DNA of 64,000 nt from contig NZ_LBMG01000007.1 of NCBI RefSeq assembly GCF_001005315.1, positions 94,618-158,617 of the forward strand. The letters run 5' to 3'. The position numbers were made by a program, and so were the translations under genes. Positions 54,292-63,910 of this stretch are shown one piece after another (the first letter of the stretch is position 1; each line of letters begins with the position of its first letter). The notes below the pieces were generated by a model, which worked only from the letters and a program-made list of their open reading frames with translations, was not told the origin of the DNA and ran no database searches. Source of the DNA: Kordia jejudonensis. GTDB taxonomy: Bacteria; Bacteroidota; Bacteroidia; Flavobacteriales; Flavobacteriaceae.

Positions 54292-54876
54292 ATGATGAAT
54301 GATTTTTTGATCTACTTCAAACTAGGACTCAATCATGTGCTAGATTTAAACGGATATGATCATGTATTATTTCTAATTGTCCTCACGGTAGCCTACACCT
54401 TTAAAGACTGGAAACGCGTGTTTTGGCTTGTCACCGTTTTCACTATAGGACATACACTTTCGCTGATTCTCTCAACCTACGGAGTCATTTCAGTAAAAGC
54501 CAATTTAGCCGAATTATTAGTCTACATAACCATTTTGGCAACCGCCTTATTTAACATATTTACGGCTGGAAAAAATAGTAACAAAACGAAATTGGTATTA
54601 CTACTAATTGCGGCACTATTTTTTGGTTTAATTCATGGACTAGCGTTTTCAAACTACTTCAAAACCATCACTTCTGGCGTCAGCGGAAAATTGGTGCCAA
54701 TGTTAGAATTTGCTCTTGGTGTAGAAGTTGCACAAATCATAGTAGTACTCGTTGTTTTAGTGCTTTCATTTGTGTTTCAAACCATATTCCGATTCTCCAA
54801 AAGAGATTGGGTAATGGTGGTTTCGGCAATTGTATTAGGAATTGCAATCCATATCATTGATGTTAATTTTATCTAA
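54292..54876 (+). CDS. HupE/UreJ-like membrane protein
   Basis: This 194-aa protein has about six membrane helices. The signature His residues sit as in HupE/UreJ: LGLNHVLDLNGYDHVLFL near the N terminus, TIGHTLSL, and FGLIHGLAFSNYF in the third helix region. HupE/UreJ proteins are secondary nickel or cobalt transporters associated with hydrogenase or urease. No metalloenzyme of either kind is in the window, so the cation is open. An ATG one codon later (54295) is equally possible. The RiPP precursor follows 71 bases after the stop. Confidence 0.85.
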   Translation: MMNDFLIYFKLGLNHVLDLNGYDHVLFLIVLTVAYTFKDWKRVFWLVTVFTIGHTLSLILSTYGVISVKANLAELLVYITILATALFNIFTAGKNSNKTKLVLLLIAALFFGLIHGLAFSNYFKTITSGVSGKLVPMLEFALGVEVAQIIVVLVVLVLSFVFQTIFRFSKRDWVMVVSAIVLGIAIHIIDVNFI

Positions 54877-54947
54877 AATAAAAATAGAATTTTGATTCAT
54901 CAAATATGTTTTCTAGCTTAGGAACGATTAACATTAAACATATCATT

Positions 54948-55163
54948 ATGAAAAAAAGAGTAATTTCTAAATTAGGATTAAACAAAAAACAAATTTCAAA
55001 ACTAACCTTTCACGATTTACGTGGAGGAAGAGCTGGCGGTGGAGAAACTGATTGTGAAGGAACCTGCACATGCAACTGTACAGAAGTACACACTTGTGAC
55101 TGTGATACAGAAGAAACAGATTGCAAACCGTGTTATTCTGAAATAGTGCCAGGAATTTTGTAA
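54948..55163 (+). CDS. Lanthipeptide-like RiPP precursor 2
   Basis: This 71-aa peptide starts at ATG 54948; an upstream ATG at 54906 is rejected because the leader begins at MKKR. Leader MKKRVISKLGLNKKQISKLTFHDLR precedes GG (26-27). The core is RAGGGETDCEGTCTCNCTEVHTCDCDTEETDCKPCY and so on, with eight cysteines and many Thr, dense enough for multiple (methyl)lanthionine or metal-thiolate rings. The leader matches the peptide at 49611. No modification or export genes are nearby. A terminator follows. It could also be a metallothionein-like protein, but the GG leader argues for a RiPP. Confidence 0.75.
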   Translation: MKKRVISKLGLNKKQISKLTFHDLRGGRAGGGETDCEGTCTCNCTEVHTCDCDTEETDCKPCYSEIVPGIL

Positions 55164-55223
55164 AAAATTAACAACAAAGCTATTGTGATTCCAAAAGAAA
55201 CCCAATATCTTCGTTAAGAAGAC

Positions 55224-55252
55224 AAAAGCAACTCTAAGAAGTTGCTTTTTTT
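55224..55252 (+). terminator. Intrinsic terminator
   Basis: The stem AAAAGCAACT / AGTTGCTTTT with a T7 tail ends the RiPP precursor transcript before the deaminase gene. Confidence 0.8.
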
Positions 55253-55266
55253 AGCTGTAAAAACTT

Positions 55267-55274
55267 TAAATTTG
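55267..55274 (+). promoter_or_regulatory. Promoter box, leaderless dCMP deaminase gene
   Basis: TAAATTTG ends four bases before the ATG at 55278, so the transcript would start at the initiation codon. The -33 element is not clear. Confidence 0.4.
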
Positions 55275-55277
55275 GTC

Positions 55278-55712
55278 ATGCCAAAACAAAAACAAGCAAA
55301 ATATGATCATGCCTATTTACGCATGGCAAAAGAATGGGGAAAACTCTCGTATTGCAAACGTAAACAAGTCGGCGCGATTATTGTAAAAGATAGAATGATC
55401 ATTTCTGATGGATACAACGGAACACCTTCAGGATTTGAAAATTTCTGTGAAGATGAAGAAGGCTATACCAAATGGTACGTATTACATGCGGAGGCGAACG
55501 CTATTTTAAAAGTAGCCGCTTCTACACAGTCCTGCGTGGATGCAACCTTATACATTACAATGTCGCCGTGCAAGGAGTGTAGCAAACTCATTCATCAATC
55601 AGGAATCAGAAGAGTTGTCTATGTAGATGCATATAAAGATGATTCAGGCATACAATTTTTACAAAAAGCAGGCGTTGAAGTAGAACACATTCCTACAATT
55701 GATGCTTCCTAA
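55278..55712 (+). CDS. dCMP deaminase
   Basis: This 144-aa zinc enzyme deaminates dCMP to dUMP for thymidylate synthesis. Zinc ligands and the catalytic Glu are intact: H70-A-E72 and P97-C98-xx-C101 (SPCKEC). The substrate-loop sequence SDGYNGTPSGFENFCEDEEGYT is typical of dCMP deaminases. The start at 55278 is preferred over an upstream TTG at 55242, which lies in the terminator. The S41 peptidase gene follows 11 bases after the stop. Confidence 0.93.
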   Translation: MPKQKQAKYDHAYLRMAKEWGKLSYCKRKQVGAIIVKDRMIISDGYNGTPSGFENFCEDEEGYTKWYVLHAEANAILKVAASTQSCVDATLYITMSPCKECSKLIHQSGIRRVVYVDAYKDDSGIQFLQKAGVEVEHIPTIDAS

Positions 55713-55723
55713 AATAAAAACTT

Positions 55724-57322
55724 TTGAATAAAACAACACAATATCTACTTCCAGTAATCATTGCAGCAGCAGTTGCGATAGGAGTAGTTATTGGCGGAAA
55801 ACTAAACTTTAGCGCTACTCCAGAAAAGCTGTTTTCTTCAAACACAAGCAAAGACAAACTCAACAAACTTATTGATTATATCGATTACGAATATGTGGAT
55901 GATATTGATGTAGACAGCATTGTAGATGCTACGGTAAAAAATATCATGGAAAACCTAGATCCGCATTCGGTCTATATTCCTTCGGAAGAAGAAAAACGCG
56001 TTGCCGAAAACATGCAAGGTGATTTTGTAGGTTTAGGAATTCGGTTTGATATGGTAAATGATACATTAACCGTTATTCGAACACTAGAAGGCGGGCCAAG
56101 TGTAGCGGCTGGAATTCAAGGAGGAGATCGTATACTAACAGCAAATAAAGACACACTACACGGGAAAAATTATATCAATACGCAAATCATTTCCAAACTA
56201 AAAGATGTTGAAGGAAGTCCCGTAAAACTCAATATTTATCGTAAAAAAACTGATGAAGTCATCACAATCGATCTAAAACGTGCAAAAGTTCCCATCAAAA
56301 GTGTCATTGCAAACTATATGCTAACAGACGATTTGGGCTATATAAAAATTAACCGTTTTGCAGAAACTACGTATGATGAATTCAAAACAGCATTAAACGA
56401 TTTACAACGAAAAGGCGCTAAAAATTTAGCGTTGGATTTGCGAGACAATCCAGGAGGAATTTTAGACGTAACACAACAAATTGCAGATGAATTCTTAAAA
56501 GACGGAAAACTGATTTTATTTACAAAAGATAAAAAAGGAGAAGTCGAAAAATACTATGCAACAGACGAAGGCGAGTTCGAAAATGCTGAAATTTATGTAC
56601 TAATTAATGAAAAATCAGCTTCAGCAAGTGAAATCATTGCAGGCGCATTGCAAGACAATGACAAAGGAACTATTGTGGGAAGACGCTCGTTTGGTAAAGG
56701 ACTCGTGCAACGTCCAATGCCATTAGGAGATGGATCTGTAGTACGACTCACAATATCAAGATATTACACACCGACTGGGCGATCAATTCAGCGTTCGTAC
56801 AAAAAAGGAAACGACGATTATTTTGATGAATATTACAAACGATTCCGCACAGGAGAATTGCAATCTATGGATAGCATCAAAGTTGCCGATTCATTAAAAT
56901 TTGAAACCCCTAAAGGGAAAATTGTATACGGCGGCGGCGGTATCATTCCCGATGTATTTGTGCCACTATCATTTACACCAGAAGAACTATCACTTGAAAG
57001 AGGATTACGCTCTAAAATCATTGGATATATTGAAGATTTTGTATTCAGTAAACTGGAAGCAGATAGAATAACATATAGTAATCAATCGTTTGAAGAATTC
57101 ATGAATAATTTTGAAGTTGACGATGCTTTGTTAGAAGAATACACCGACTTTTTAAGCGCCAAGCGTAACCAACGTATCTACATTGAAAAATATGCAGCGC
57201 AAATAAAACGACACATCAAAGCCATTTTTGTAGAACAATTATATGGTGGAAATGGTTACCAACAACAACTCAACAAAGGAGATGCAATGTTGGAAAAAGT
57301 GATTGAACTCCATCAAAATTGA
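55724..57322 (+). CDS. S41 C-terminal processing peptidase
   Basis: This 532-aa periplasmic protease has an N-terminal membrane anchor (LLPVIIAAAVAIGVVIG), the S41 N-terminal region and a PDZ domain (about 95-180, GDFVGLGIRFDMVNDTLTVIRTLEGGPSVAAGIQGGDRI). The catalytic dyad is S300 (KSASASEIIAGALQDN) and K325 (RRSFGKGLVQ), 25 residues apart as in Prc/CtpA. It trims C termini of envelope proteins. The start is TTG at 55724 (MNKTTQYLLP), only 11 bases after the dCMP deaminase stop, so the two are cotranscribed. A helical C-terminal tail (about 435-532) is present. Confidence 0.93.
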   Translation: MNKTTQYLLPVIIAAAVAIGVVIGGKLNFSATPEKLFSSNTSKDKLNKLIDYIDYEYVDDIDVDSIVDATVKNIMENLDPHSVYIPSEEEKRVAENMQGDFVGLGIRFDMVNDTLTVIRTLEGGPSVAAGIQGGDRILTANKDTLHGKNYINTQIISKLKDVEGSPVKLNIYRKKTDEVITIDLKRAKVPIKSVIANYMLTDDLGYIKINRFAETTYDEFKTALNDLQRKGAKNLALDLRDNPGGILDVTQQIADEFLKDGKLILFTKDKKGEVEKYYATDEGEFENAEIYVLINEKSASASEIIAGALQDNDKGTIVGRRSFGKGLVQRPMPLGDGSVVRLTISRYYTPTGRSIQRSYKKGNDDYFDEYYKRFRTGELQSMDSIKVADSLKFETPKGKIVYGGGGIIPDVFVPLSFTPEELSLERGLRSKIIGYIEDFVFSKLEADRITYSNQSFEEFMNNFEVDDALLEEYTDFLSAKRNQRIYIEKYAAQIKRHIKAIFVEQLYGGNGYQQQLNKGDAMLEKVIELHQN

Positions 57323-57447
57323 TTGTTTTTGTTGATTTATCAATTCGTCAGATCAAGTGAAAATTCAGGAGGATTTTTGTATCGAGATCTGCTCGTTTCA
57401 TAACATGTTTTCAAAGATTTCTCGAAAACAATTGAAATATTATTTTT

Positions 57448-58788
57448 CTACCTCAACGTTCGCTTAACTTCTCTGTTAAGATACCAACCTGTAAGAATGG
57501 TTGACAACAAATCTGCAATTGGAAAGGAAACCCAAACACCAAATATTCCATAATATGTTGGCAAAATAAGAATCAATGGAATCAGGAAAAATCCTTGTTT
57601 TGTGAGTGTCAAAAGCAATGCTGGAACCGCTTTTCCAATAGCTTGAAAATATCCAGCACCAATCATTTGTACAGCAATTAACGGCGTCACTAAGAAAACC
57701 CAGCGCAATGCATTTGGCGCATCTCTAATAACGACTTCATCAGTAGTAAATACAGCCGTAATTTGCTCTGGAAAAAACATAATAATAGCAAAAATAACCA
57801 ACGCCAAACCTGTTCCGTATTTAATAGAAATATTGATGCTTTCGCGCACACGCGCCAACTTATCAGCTCCATAATTAAATCCTGCAATGGGCAAGAAACC
57901 TTGCGAAATTCCCATAACGGGAAACAATGCAAACATGAGCATTCGACTTATTATTCCATAAATAGTAACCGAAGTTTCGCCGCCATACGTGAATAAGGTG
58001 TGATTTAGAATAATAGATAAAATACTAACCATTCCTTGTCGTGCCAACGTTACGCCGCCCAATTCTGTAATTTCACGAACAATAGCTTTTTCTAACTTAA
58101 AACAGCGCAAACGTATTTTGAGTTCACTATATTTTGAGAAGAAAAACCAATAGATAAATACAAAACATATAAAGTATGAAATGGACGTTGCCCAAGCGGC
58201 ACCAGCCATTCCCATGTCTAACACATTGATAAAAATATAGTCAAAGAGAATGTTCCCGATAGCAGGAAGAATCAAAGCGACCATTGCAAATTTCGGCTTC
58301 CCTTCTGCTCTAACCACCGGATTTCCGGTCATGCACAAAGCTAAAAACGGAATGCAATACATGATGATTTCATAGTATATTTCGGCTGGACCGAAAATTT
58401 TACCATTCGCACCAAATAATGCCAATGCCTGTTCTTTAAAAATTAATCCAATAATTACAAAGAAAACAGACAATCCTAACGATAATACAATTTGATTTCC
58501 AAACGTACGTTGTGCTTTGTCGTGATCGTCTCTCCCTAAAGCCCTAGAAATAATGGACGCTCCACCAACTCCAATTGCCATTCCAATAGAAGCAATTAAA
58601 AAAGTAAGCGGCACCACAACCGTAATTGCGGCAATTGCCATAGGACCAATCCATTGCCCAACAAAAATGGTATCAACTACCATATTTAGTGACATTACAA
58701 GTATTCCTATAGACGCAGGAAGTGCTTGTGCAATGAGCAGTTTTCCAATGGGCGCGTTACCGAGTTCGGCAGAGGCTTTGTTTGCCAT
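57448..58788 (-). CDS. MATE-family efflux transporter
   Basis: This 446-aa protein has twelve membrane helices in two halves, each beginning with the MATE-type pattern: AQALPASIGILVMSLNMVVDTIFVGQWIGPMAIAAITVVVPL and GGVTLARQGMVSILSIILNHTLFTYGGE. MATE proteins export organic cations and drugs by Na+ or H+ antiport. Family assignment to the DinF or NorM branch is not attempted. It starts on the last base of the hemH stop codon (TAATG overlap), so the two are translationally coupled. Confidence 0.9.
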   Translation of the reverse strand: MANKASAELGNAPIGKLLIAQALPASIGILVMSLNMVVDTIFVGQWIGPMAIAAITVVVPLTFLIASIGMAIGVGGASIISRALGRDDHDKAQRTFGNQIVLSLGLSVFFVIIGLIFKEQALALFGANGKIFGPAEIYYEIIMYCIPFLALCMTGNPVVRAEGKPKFAMVALILPAIGNILFDYIFINVLDMGMAGAAWATSISYFICFVFIYWFFFSKYSELKIRLRCFKLEKAIVREITELGGVTLARQGMVSILSIILNHTLFTYGGETSVTIYGIISRMLMFALFPVMGISQGFLPIAGFNYGADKLARVRESINISIKYGTGLALVIFAIIMFFPEQITAVFTTDEVVIRDAPNALRWVFLVTPLIAVQMIGAGYFQAIGKAVPALLLTLTKQGFFLIPLILILPTYYGIFGVWVSFPIADLLSTILTGWYLNREVKRTLR

Positions 58789-59825
58789 TAAGCTGTTACT
58801 TCTTCTTTAGATGTTACGCTCCATTCGTTAATCCAACGTGTCATAACTTTTACCCAGCTATCGTCATCGTTTAAGCATGGAATATGTTTGTAGTGTTCTC
58901 CACCAGCTTCTTTGAATTCTTCTTCGCCTTCCATTGCAATTTCCTCTAAAGTTTCTAAACAGTCAGAAACAAATGCAGGTGTAATGACTACTAAATTCTT
59001 TTTGCCTTCCGTTGGAAACCGTTCAAATTCTTTGTCTGTATAAGGTTTTAACCAAGGATCGCCACCCAAACGCGATTGGAATGAGTTGCTATATTTGTCT
59101 GCTGGCAAGTCTAAGTATTTTGCCACTTCTTTGGTCGTTTCAAAACATTGATGTCTGTAACAATATTGATGTGCTTTTGAAGGCGTATTGCAACAGCTTC
59201 CGTCCATTTTACAGTGCGATTTTGTCGGATCGGACTTGCGAATATGTCGTTCTGGAATTCCGTGATATGAAAATAAAATATGATCGTAATCAACACCTTC
59301 CAAGTGTGATTTTATTTTTTCAGAAAGTACTCTGATATAATCTGGATGGTTGTAAAAAGATGGCAAAATAGTCAATTCCATATTTGGAAAATGCTGTTGT
59401 TGATCTTCTTTTGTTTTTTCAATAACCGTTTCTGTAGAAGACATTGCATAATGCGGATACAAAGGTACTACCAATACGTCATCAACACCTTGATCGTGTA
59501 ATTCTTGCAAGCCTTTTTTGATGCTCATAGAACCGTAACGCATTCCCAACGCTACTGGAACTTTGGCGCGCGCTTTTACTTTTTCCTGAAAACGTTCTGA
59601 AATAATAATTAATGGCGAACCTTCATCCCACCAAATTTTTTGATACGCTTTTGCAGACTTTTTCGGTCGTGTATTCAATATAATTCCTTTTACTAAAAAT
59701 GTACGCAACCATTTTGGAACGTCAATTACGCGTTCGTCCATTAAAAATTCGGCTAAATATCGTTTTACATCTTTAGGGTTTGGGCTATCTGGCGAACCAA
59801 GATTTATGAGTAATACACCTTTCAT
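58788..59825 (-). CDS. hemH: Ferrochelatase
   Basis: This 345-aa enzyme inserts Fe2+ into protoporphyrin IX, the final haem step. Conserved landmarks are LLINLGSPDSPNPKDVKRYLAEFLMDERVIDVP, FSYHGIPERHIRKSDPTKSHC (catalytic His), SRLGGDPWLKPYTD and CLETLEEIAMEG. A cysteine cluster (CKMDGSCCNTPSKAHQYCYRHQC) lies in the middle, a pattern seen in Bacteroidota HemH. Whether it binds an iron-sulphur cluster is not provable here. It is coupled to the MATE gene. The upstream haem enzyme HemJ is at 35662. Confidence 0.93.
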   Translation of the reverse strand: MKGVLLINLGSPDSPNPKDVKRYLAEFLMDERVIDVPKWLRTFLVKGIILNTRPKKSAKAYQKIWWDEGSPLIIISERFQEKVKARAKVPVALGMRYGSMSIKKGLQELHDQGVDDVLVVPLYPHYAMSSTETVIEKTKEDQQQHFPNMELTILPSFYNHPDYIRVLSEKIKSHLEGVDYDHILFSYHGIPERHIRKSDPTKSHCKMDGSCCNTPSKAHQYCYRHQCFETTKEVAKYLDLPADKYSNSFQSRLGGDPWLKPYTDKEFERFPTEGKKNLVVITPAFVSDCLETLEEIAMEGEEEFKEAGGEHYKHIPCLNDDDSWVKVMTRWINEWSVTSKEEVTA

Positions 59826-59916
59826 CTATATCTTCTTTTTAAGTTTAAAGCGTGTTTTTAGCAACGAATTTTCAAGCAAAAACACACTTGTTTTCTTTTT
59901 CAACATTTTTCTTAAA

Positions 59917-59924
59917 CAAAAATA
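59917..59924 (-). promoter_or_regulatory. Promoter box for hemH
   Basis: TATTTTTG on the reverse strand matches TAnnTTTG, with a leader of about 85 bases before the ATG at 59825. The -33 element is not clear. Confidence 0.35.
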
Positions 59925-60095
59925 CGACTCTCTATCCAATAAATAAATATTCAATCATAGGAAATCTTTATAACTTTATTTGAAAACGATTTTTAGGCAT
60001 TATGATTCTGTTAACAGGAATGATTGATTATCTTTAGTACATTAGTATCAAATTGCCAGTAACAGCTATTGGTATTAATATTGCACCCGATTTTT

Positions 60096-63000
60096 ATGAG
60101 AGTTTTTATATATATTGTATCCCTTTTTTGCACAACTATCCTTTTTTCACAACAACCAAATTCGCAACAGAGTCTTCTTTGGGAAGTTTCAGGTAATGGC
60201 ATGGAAAAACCTTCTTATATATACGGAACGATGCATGTGAGCAAAAAAGTGGCGTTTCGGTTAGACGATGTGTTTTTTAAAGCGCTAAATGAAGTGGAAA
60301 CTGTTGCCTTAGAATCAGATCCTACTACTTGGCTGGCACATAATTATGAGCGAATGACAACTAGTTCGCAAGGCAGATCGTACGGAGGAAATTTTTACAC
60401 AAGTAATTTCAATCCGCAGTTTTCAAAAAAAGAAACCGTGCGCAGCATTATCCGATTTGACAACCGAATCATCAACGGCTACTTATACAGAAAGCAAGCT
60501 GGCGCAGACGATTTTGAGGAAGAAACGTATTTAGATATGTTTATTTATCAGGCTGGAAAAAAGAATAACAAACCAATTATCAGCTTGGAAGACATTGCCG
60601 AATCACGGTACCTAACGTCGCGTGCCGCTTATAATAGATTGAAGAAAAAACCAGATGAATGGCTTCAGAAAAAATTTAAAAAACGTAATAAATATACGCT
60701 GCAAGAAGATGTGTACAGAGACCGAAATATTGACTTGCTAGATTCTATCGGAGCTGCCGTAAATACAGACTTTTATCGTGAACACATGTTGTTTAAACGC
60801 AATGAAAATATGGTCATAGTAATGGATTCGTTAATGCAACACAAAACGGTTTTTGCAGGTGTTGGCGCGGCACATTTGGCAGGCGAAAAAGGCATGTTAC
60901 AAATGCTTGAAGATAGAGGTTATACGGTAAAACCATTAACATCAAAACAAACGGATTTTGCGCTCAAAGCGAAAGCTGAATTGGAAGATTTGCACGTACA
61001 ACCGTATTTAAATTCATACAGTACACCAGATGGATTTATCACGATAAAAACCTTTGATGAACTCCGCGAATTTGTATACAAAGAGCAAAAATTTTATCTG
61101 GCTCCAGACATGACAAACGGTGCGTATTTAACGATTACACGATTAAACACTTACGATCATTTTCCGAATGAAGAAAAAATTACGCTCGACGAAATTGATC
61201 CGCTTTTGTATGAAGACATTCCGGGCGATATTATTTCGAAAGAAAAAATAACAAGTCCGTTTCCAGGATTTAGTATTGTCAATAAAACGAAAAAAGGCGA
61301 TTACCAAAAATATCATATTTACAAAACGCCGTTGGAAGTTATCATTATTAAATTTGCTGGTAAAAAGAATTTTGTATTACAATATGAAAAGGAAATATTT
61401 GATTCGGTAACGTTCCGATCGCCTTCAGATACTCTAAAAACCTATACTTCTGAATACAATAAATATAGTTTTCTATTTCCTGAAAATTTTATTTCGGACA
61501 ACACAAAAAATGTTGGAAACAAGTTGCTGCAAGCAGAAATTAACGATCAGTATTATTTCTTTAAAGAAGTAATGAGCAACGATTTTACCTATATTGAAGA
61601 AGATGCGTTTGAAGCGAAATACATTCATGAAAACTTTTACAACAAGCTCGATATAAACAAAAAAGCAGGAGAATTTGTCGATTTTGGCTATCAAAGTTAT
61701 GAATCGGAAGCGTTGTTGGATAGTGTCCAACAAAGTAACATTTACCTAAAAACGGTTGTAAAAGACGAAAGTTATTATCTGTTGGGCTATATTGGAAAAG
61801 ACAAACAAAAAGCGACCACCTATTTCAATTCGTTCAAGCTACAAAAACCAACGTACGAAGCGTTCAAAAAAGTGATTGACACATCACTACATTTCTCCGT
61901 ACTAACAAATGCAAAACAGCCAGAAACCAATCCAAGTTACGGGCGTTACAAAACCAAACAAAAAGCGTATGAGGAAGACAAAAAACTAATCGTATATACA
62001 TCAAAAAGTAACGAACGTATTTTTATAAAACGCAAGAAATACCACGATTTGCAGATGTTTCATAACATAGACAGCATTTGGAATTCAATTGAAAAAGGCT
62101 ACGAGCGAGAATTGGTCATTGAAGACAAAAAAACTTGGAAAACAGATGATACATTTTACAGTACATACCGTATAAAAGATACGGCAAGTGCAAAGCGTTT
62201 GTATATCAAAAACATCTTAAAAAAAGGCGTATTATATGGTTTGCTTACGCTCGAAGATTCCATTGCTGAACCTTCTGAATTTGTGAGCAATTTTTATGAA
62301 ACATTTCAACCGTTAGACACCTTGCTTGGAAAAGATGTCTTTACCGATAAAACCGAAATTTTCTTTGATGGTATAAAAAATAACGATAGCATTGTTTTGA
62401 AATCGTATGCTAAAATTAAGTTTACAGACAAACATGCCGATACCATCATTTCTATCTTGGAAAATCATGAATTTCCAGAAGATCGAGAAAAAATTAAGAA
62501 CTACCTAATTACTTCACTCGGAAAGCTTAAAAGCGATCGAATTCAGCCATTTTTTAAAAAATTATACATTGATGCATTTGACGATTCAAAAACACAAACT
62601 ACCATTCTAAAAACGCTCATACAGCAAAAAAACAAAGCTTCTTTTCAATTGGTTTTAGACCTGTTAGAAAAAGATTTTCCTTTAGATTCTAAAGGCACAG
62701 AACGTTTATTTAATGCTGGTAAAAATAATTTAGCGCTTAAGAAAGACTTATTTCCAGAATTGTTAAAATATTCAAGTATACAAGAATACAAAACTCCTAT
62801 TTATCAACTATTAACGCAATTAACCGATAGTAGTTTAATTAAACCAAAAGCATATAAAAAATACAAAAATCAATTATTGAATGATGCCAAAATAGAAATC
62901 AAACGGAACTTAGGAAAATCGACACGATACAGTTTTAAAAGTAGTAATGCGTTGCTTCGCTATGTGAAATTATTATTTCCTTTCCGAAAAGATAATAATA

Positions 63001-63548
63001 TACAGGATTTCTTCAACAAACTAATCAAAACAGATTCAAAATCTGCATTGACAACCTACTTAGCGTTGTTGGTAGAGCAAAAAGAAATAATTCCAGAAGC
63101 ATTAAAAGAAAAAACATTTTTTGATCAAAAAGCATTGGCATCAACACTATACAAACTTTCTCAAAAAAATGCATTGGCAATAGTGCCCGATTCGTTAAAA
63201 ACGCAACAACGCTATGCCGAAACACGCTTGATAAATTACATCAGTTTTGATGAAGATAAAGATGAAATTTCGTTTGTAACTACCAAAAATGTAGAAAATG
63301 AAGATGGAAATATCACCATTTACTTCTTCAAAATAAAACAAGAAAATTCGTATTCAGACAGTACAAAACTATATTACATTGCGTTCTTAGACCAAGAAAC
63401 ATTGAACACAAAGTCGTATGCGCGCTCTGGAAAATACAGTGGTGTAAAAATATTTGATGACGAAATTGAAGATGAAGTCTACGAAAAAGCTATTGAACTT
63501 GTAAAGTACAAAAATAGAAAACGTGTTAGTGGCAGAACTAGATTTTAA
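60096..63548 (+). CDS. TraB/GumN-type protein with giant C-terminal region
   Basis: This 1150-aa exported protein starts at ATG 60096 (MRVFIYIVSLFCTTILFSQQPNSQQS); a TTG at 60069 is an unlikely start. The signal peptide is followed by a TraB/GumN domain (about residues 20-290): LLWEVSGNGMEKPSYIYGTMHVSKK at the start, EVETVALESDP, and FAGVGAAHLAGEKGMLQMLEDRGYTVKPL at the end. The remaining about 850 residues have no recognised family. They appear beta-rich and then helical (many KxxxLxxL segments). TraB/GumN proteins are proposed metalloprotease-like, but the catalytic mechanism is not established. It stands alone, with no operon partner. Confidence 0.82.
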   Translation: MRVFIYIVSLFCTTILFSQQPNSQQSLLWEVSGNGMEKPSYIYGTMHVSKKVAFRLDDVFFKALNEVETVALESDPTTWLAHNYERMTTSSQGRSYGGNFYTSNFNPQFSKKETVRSIIRFDNRIINGYLYRKQAGADDFEEETYLDMFIYQAGKKNNKPIISLEDIAESRYLTSRAAYNRLKKKPDEWLQKKFKKRNKYTLQEDVYRDRNIDLLDSIGAAVNTDFYREHMLFKRNENMVIVMDSLMQHKTVFAGVGAAHLAGEKGMLQMLEDRGYTVKPLTSKQTDFALKAKAELEDLHVQPYLNSYSTPDGFITIKTFDELREFVYKEQKFYLAPDMTNGAYLTITRLNTYDHFPNEEKITLDEIDPLLYEDIPGDIISKEKITSPFPGFSIVNKTKKGDYQKYHIYKTPLEVIIIKFAGKKNFVLQYEKEIFDSVTFRSPSDTLKTYTSEYNKYSFLFPENFISDNTKNVGNKLLQAEINDQYYFFKEVMSNDFTYIEEDAFEAKYIHENFYNKLDINKKAGEFVDFGYQSYESEALLDSVQQSNIYLKTVVKDESYYLLGYIGKDKQKATTYFNSFKLQKPTYEAFKKVIDTSLHFSVLTNAKQPETNPSYGRYKTKQKAYEEDKKLIVYTSKSNERIFIKRKKYHDLQMFHNIDSIWNSIEKGYERELVIEDKKTWKTDDTFYSTYRIKDTASAKRLYIKNILKKGVLYGLLTLEDSIAEPSEFVSNFYETFQPLDTLLGKDVFTDKTEIFFDGIKNNDSIVLKSYAKIKFTDKHADTIISILENHEFPEDREKIKNYLITSLGKLKSDRIQPFFKKLYIDAFDDSKTQTTILKTLIQQKNKASFQLVLDLLEKDFPLDSKGTERLFNAGKNNLALKKDLFPELLKYSSIQEYKTPIYQLLTQLTDSSLIKPKAYKKYKNQLLNDAKIEIKRNLGKSTRYSFKSSNALLRYVKLLFPFRKDNNIQDFFNKLIKTDSKSALTTYLALLVEQKEIIPEALKEKTFFDQKALASTLYKLSQKNALAIVPDSLKTQQRYAETRLINYISFDEDKDEISFVTTKNVENEDGNITIYFFKIKQENSYSDSTKLYYIAFLDQETLNTKSYARSGKYSGVKIFDDEIEDEVYEKAIELVKYKNRKRVSGRTRF

Positions 63549-63605
63549 GGTGTTTGATGTTTTAAAAAAGACTGCTTCGCTAGTAAATGTGAGACTTCTT
63601 AAAGT

Positions 63606-63910
63606 GCAAACTCACGCTAGCAATGCGATGAATATCGTTACAAAACTGTCATTCCTGCGTAGGCAGGAATCCATTGGGTTTTAAATTGGATTCCGCATCA
63701 GGTGCAGAATGACAAGCAAGGAAGTTTTAAGCGTTACTTCGAGTGAATTTGTATAACAAATTTGTATCGAGAAGTGCATGGAAGCACTATTTGTAAAAGC
63801 TATTTTATGTGATGCTGAATCAAGTTCAGCATGAAGAATTTAACATACTTTCAAATTGATTAATTGCTACATTATCTACTTCGTTAGCGCGAGTTTGTAA
63901 CTCGTATCTA
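63606..63910 (-). repeat. Single inverted copy of the 23-kb repeat unit
   Basis: The reverse complement shows the same ordered elements as the array at 23.1-25.7 kb: ATGCTGAACTTGATTCAGCAT, AGTGCTTCCATGCACT, the imperfect CTTC/AATTTG stem, a diverged ATTCTGCACCTGATGCGGAAT, and ATTCCTGCCTACGCAGGAAT. A remnant of the CGAGTT/AACTCG linker flanks it. The remaining bases 63911-64000 hold no gene I can support. Confidence 0.9.
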
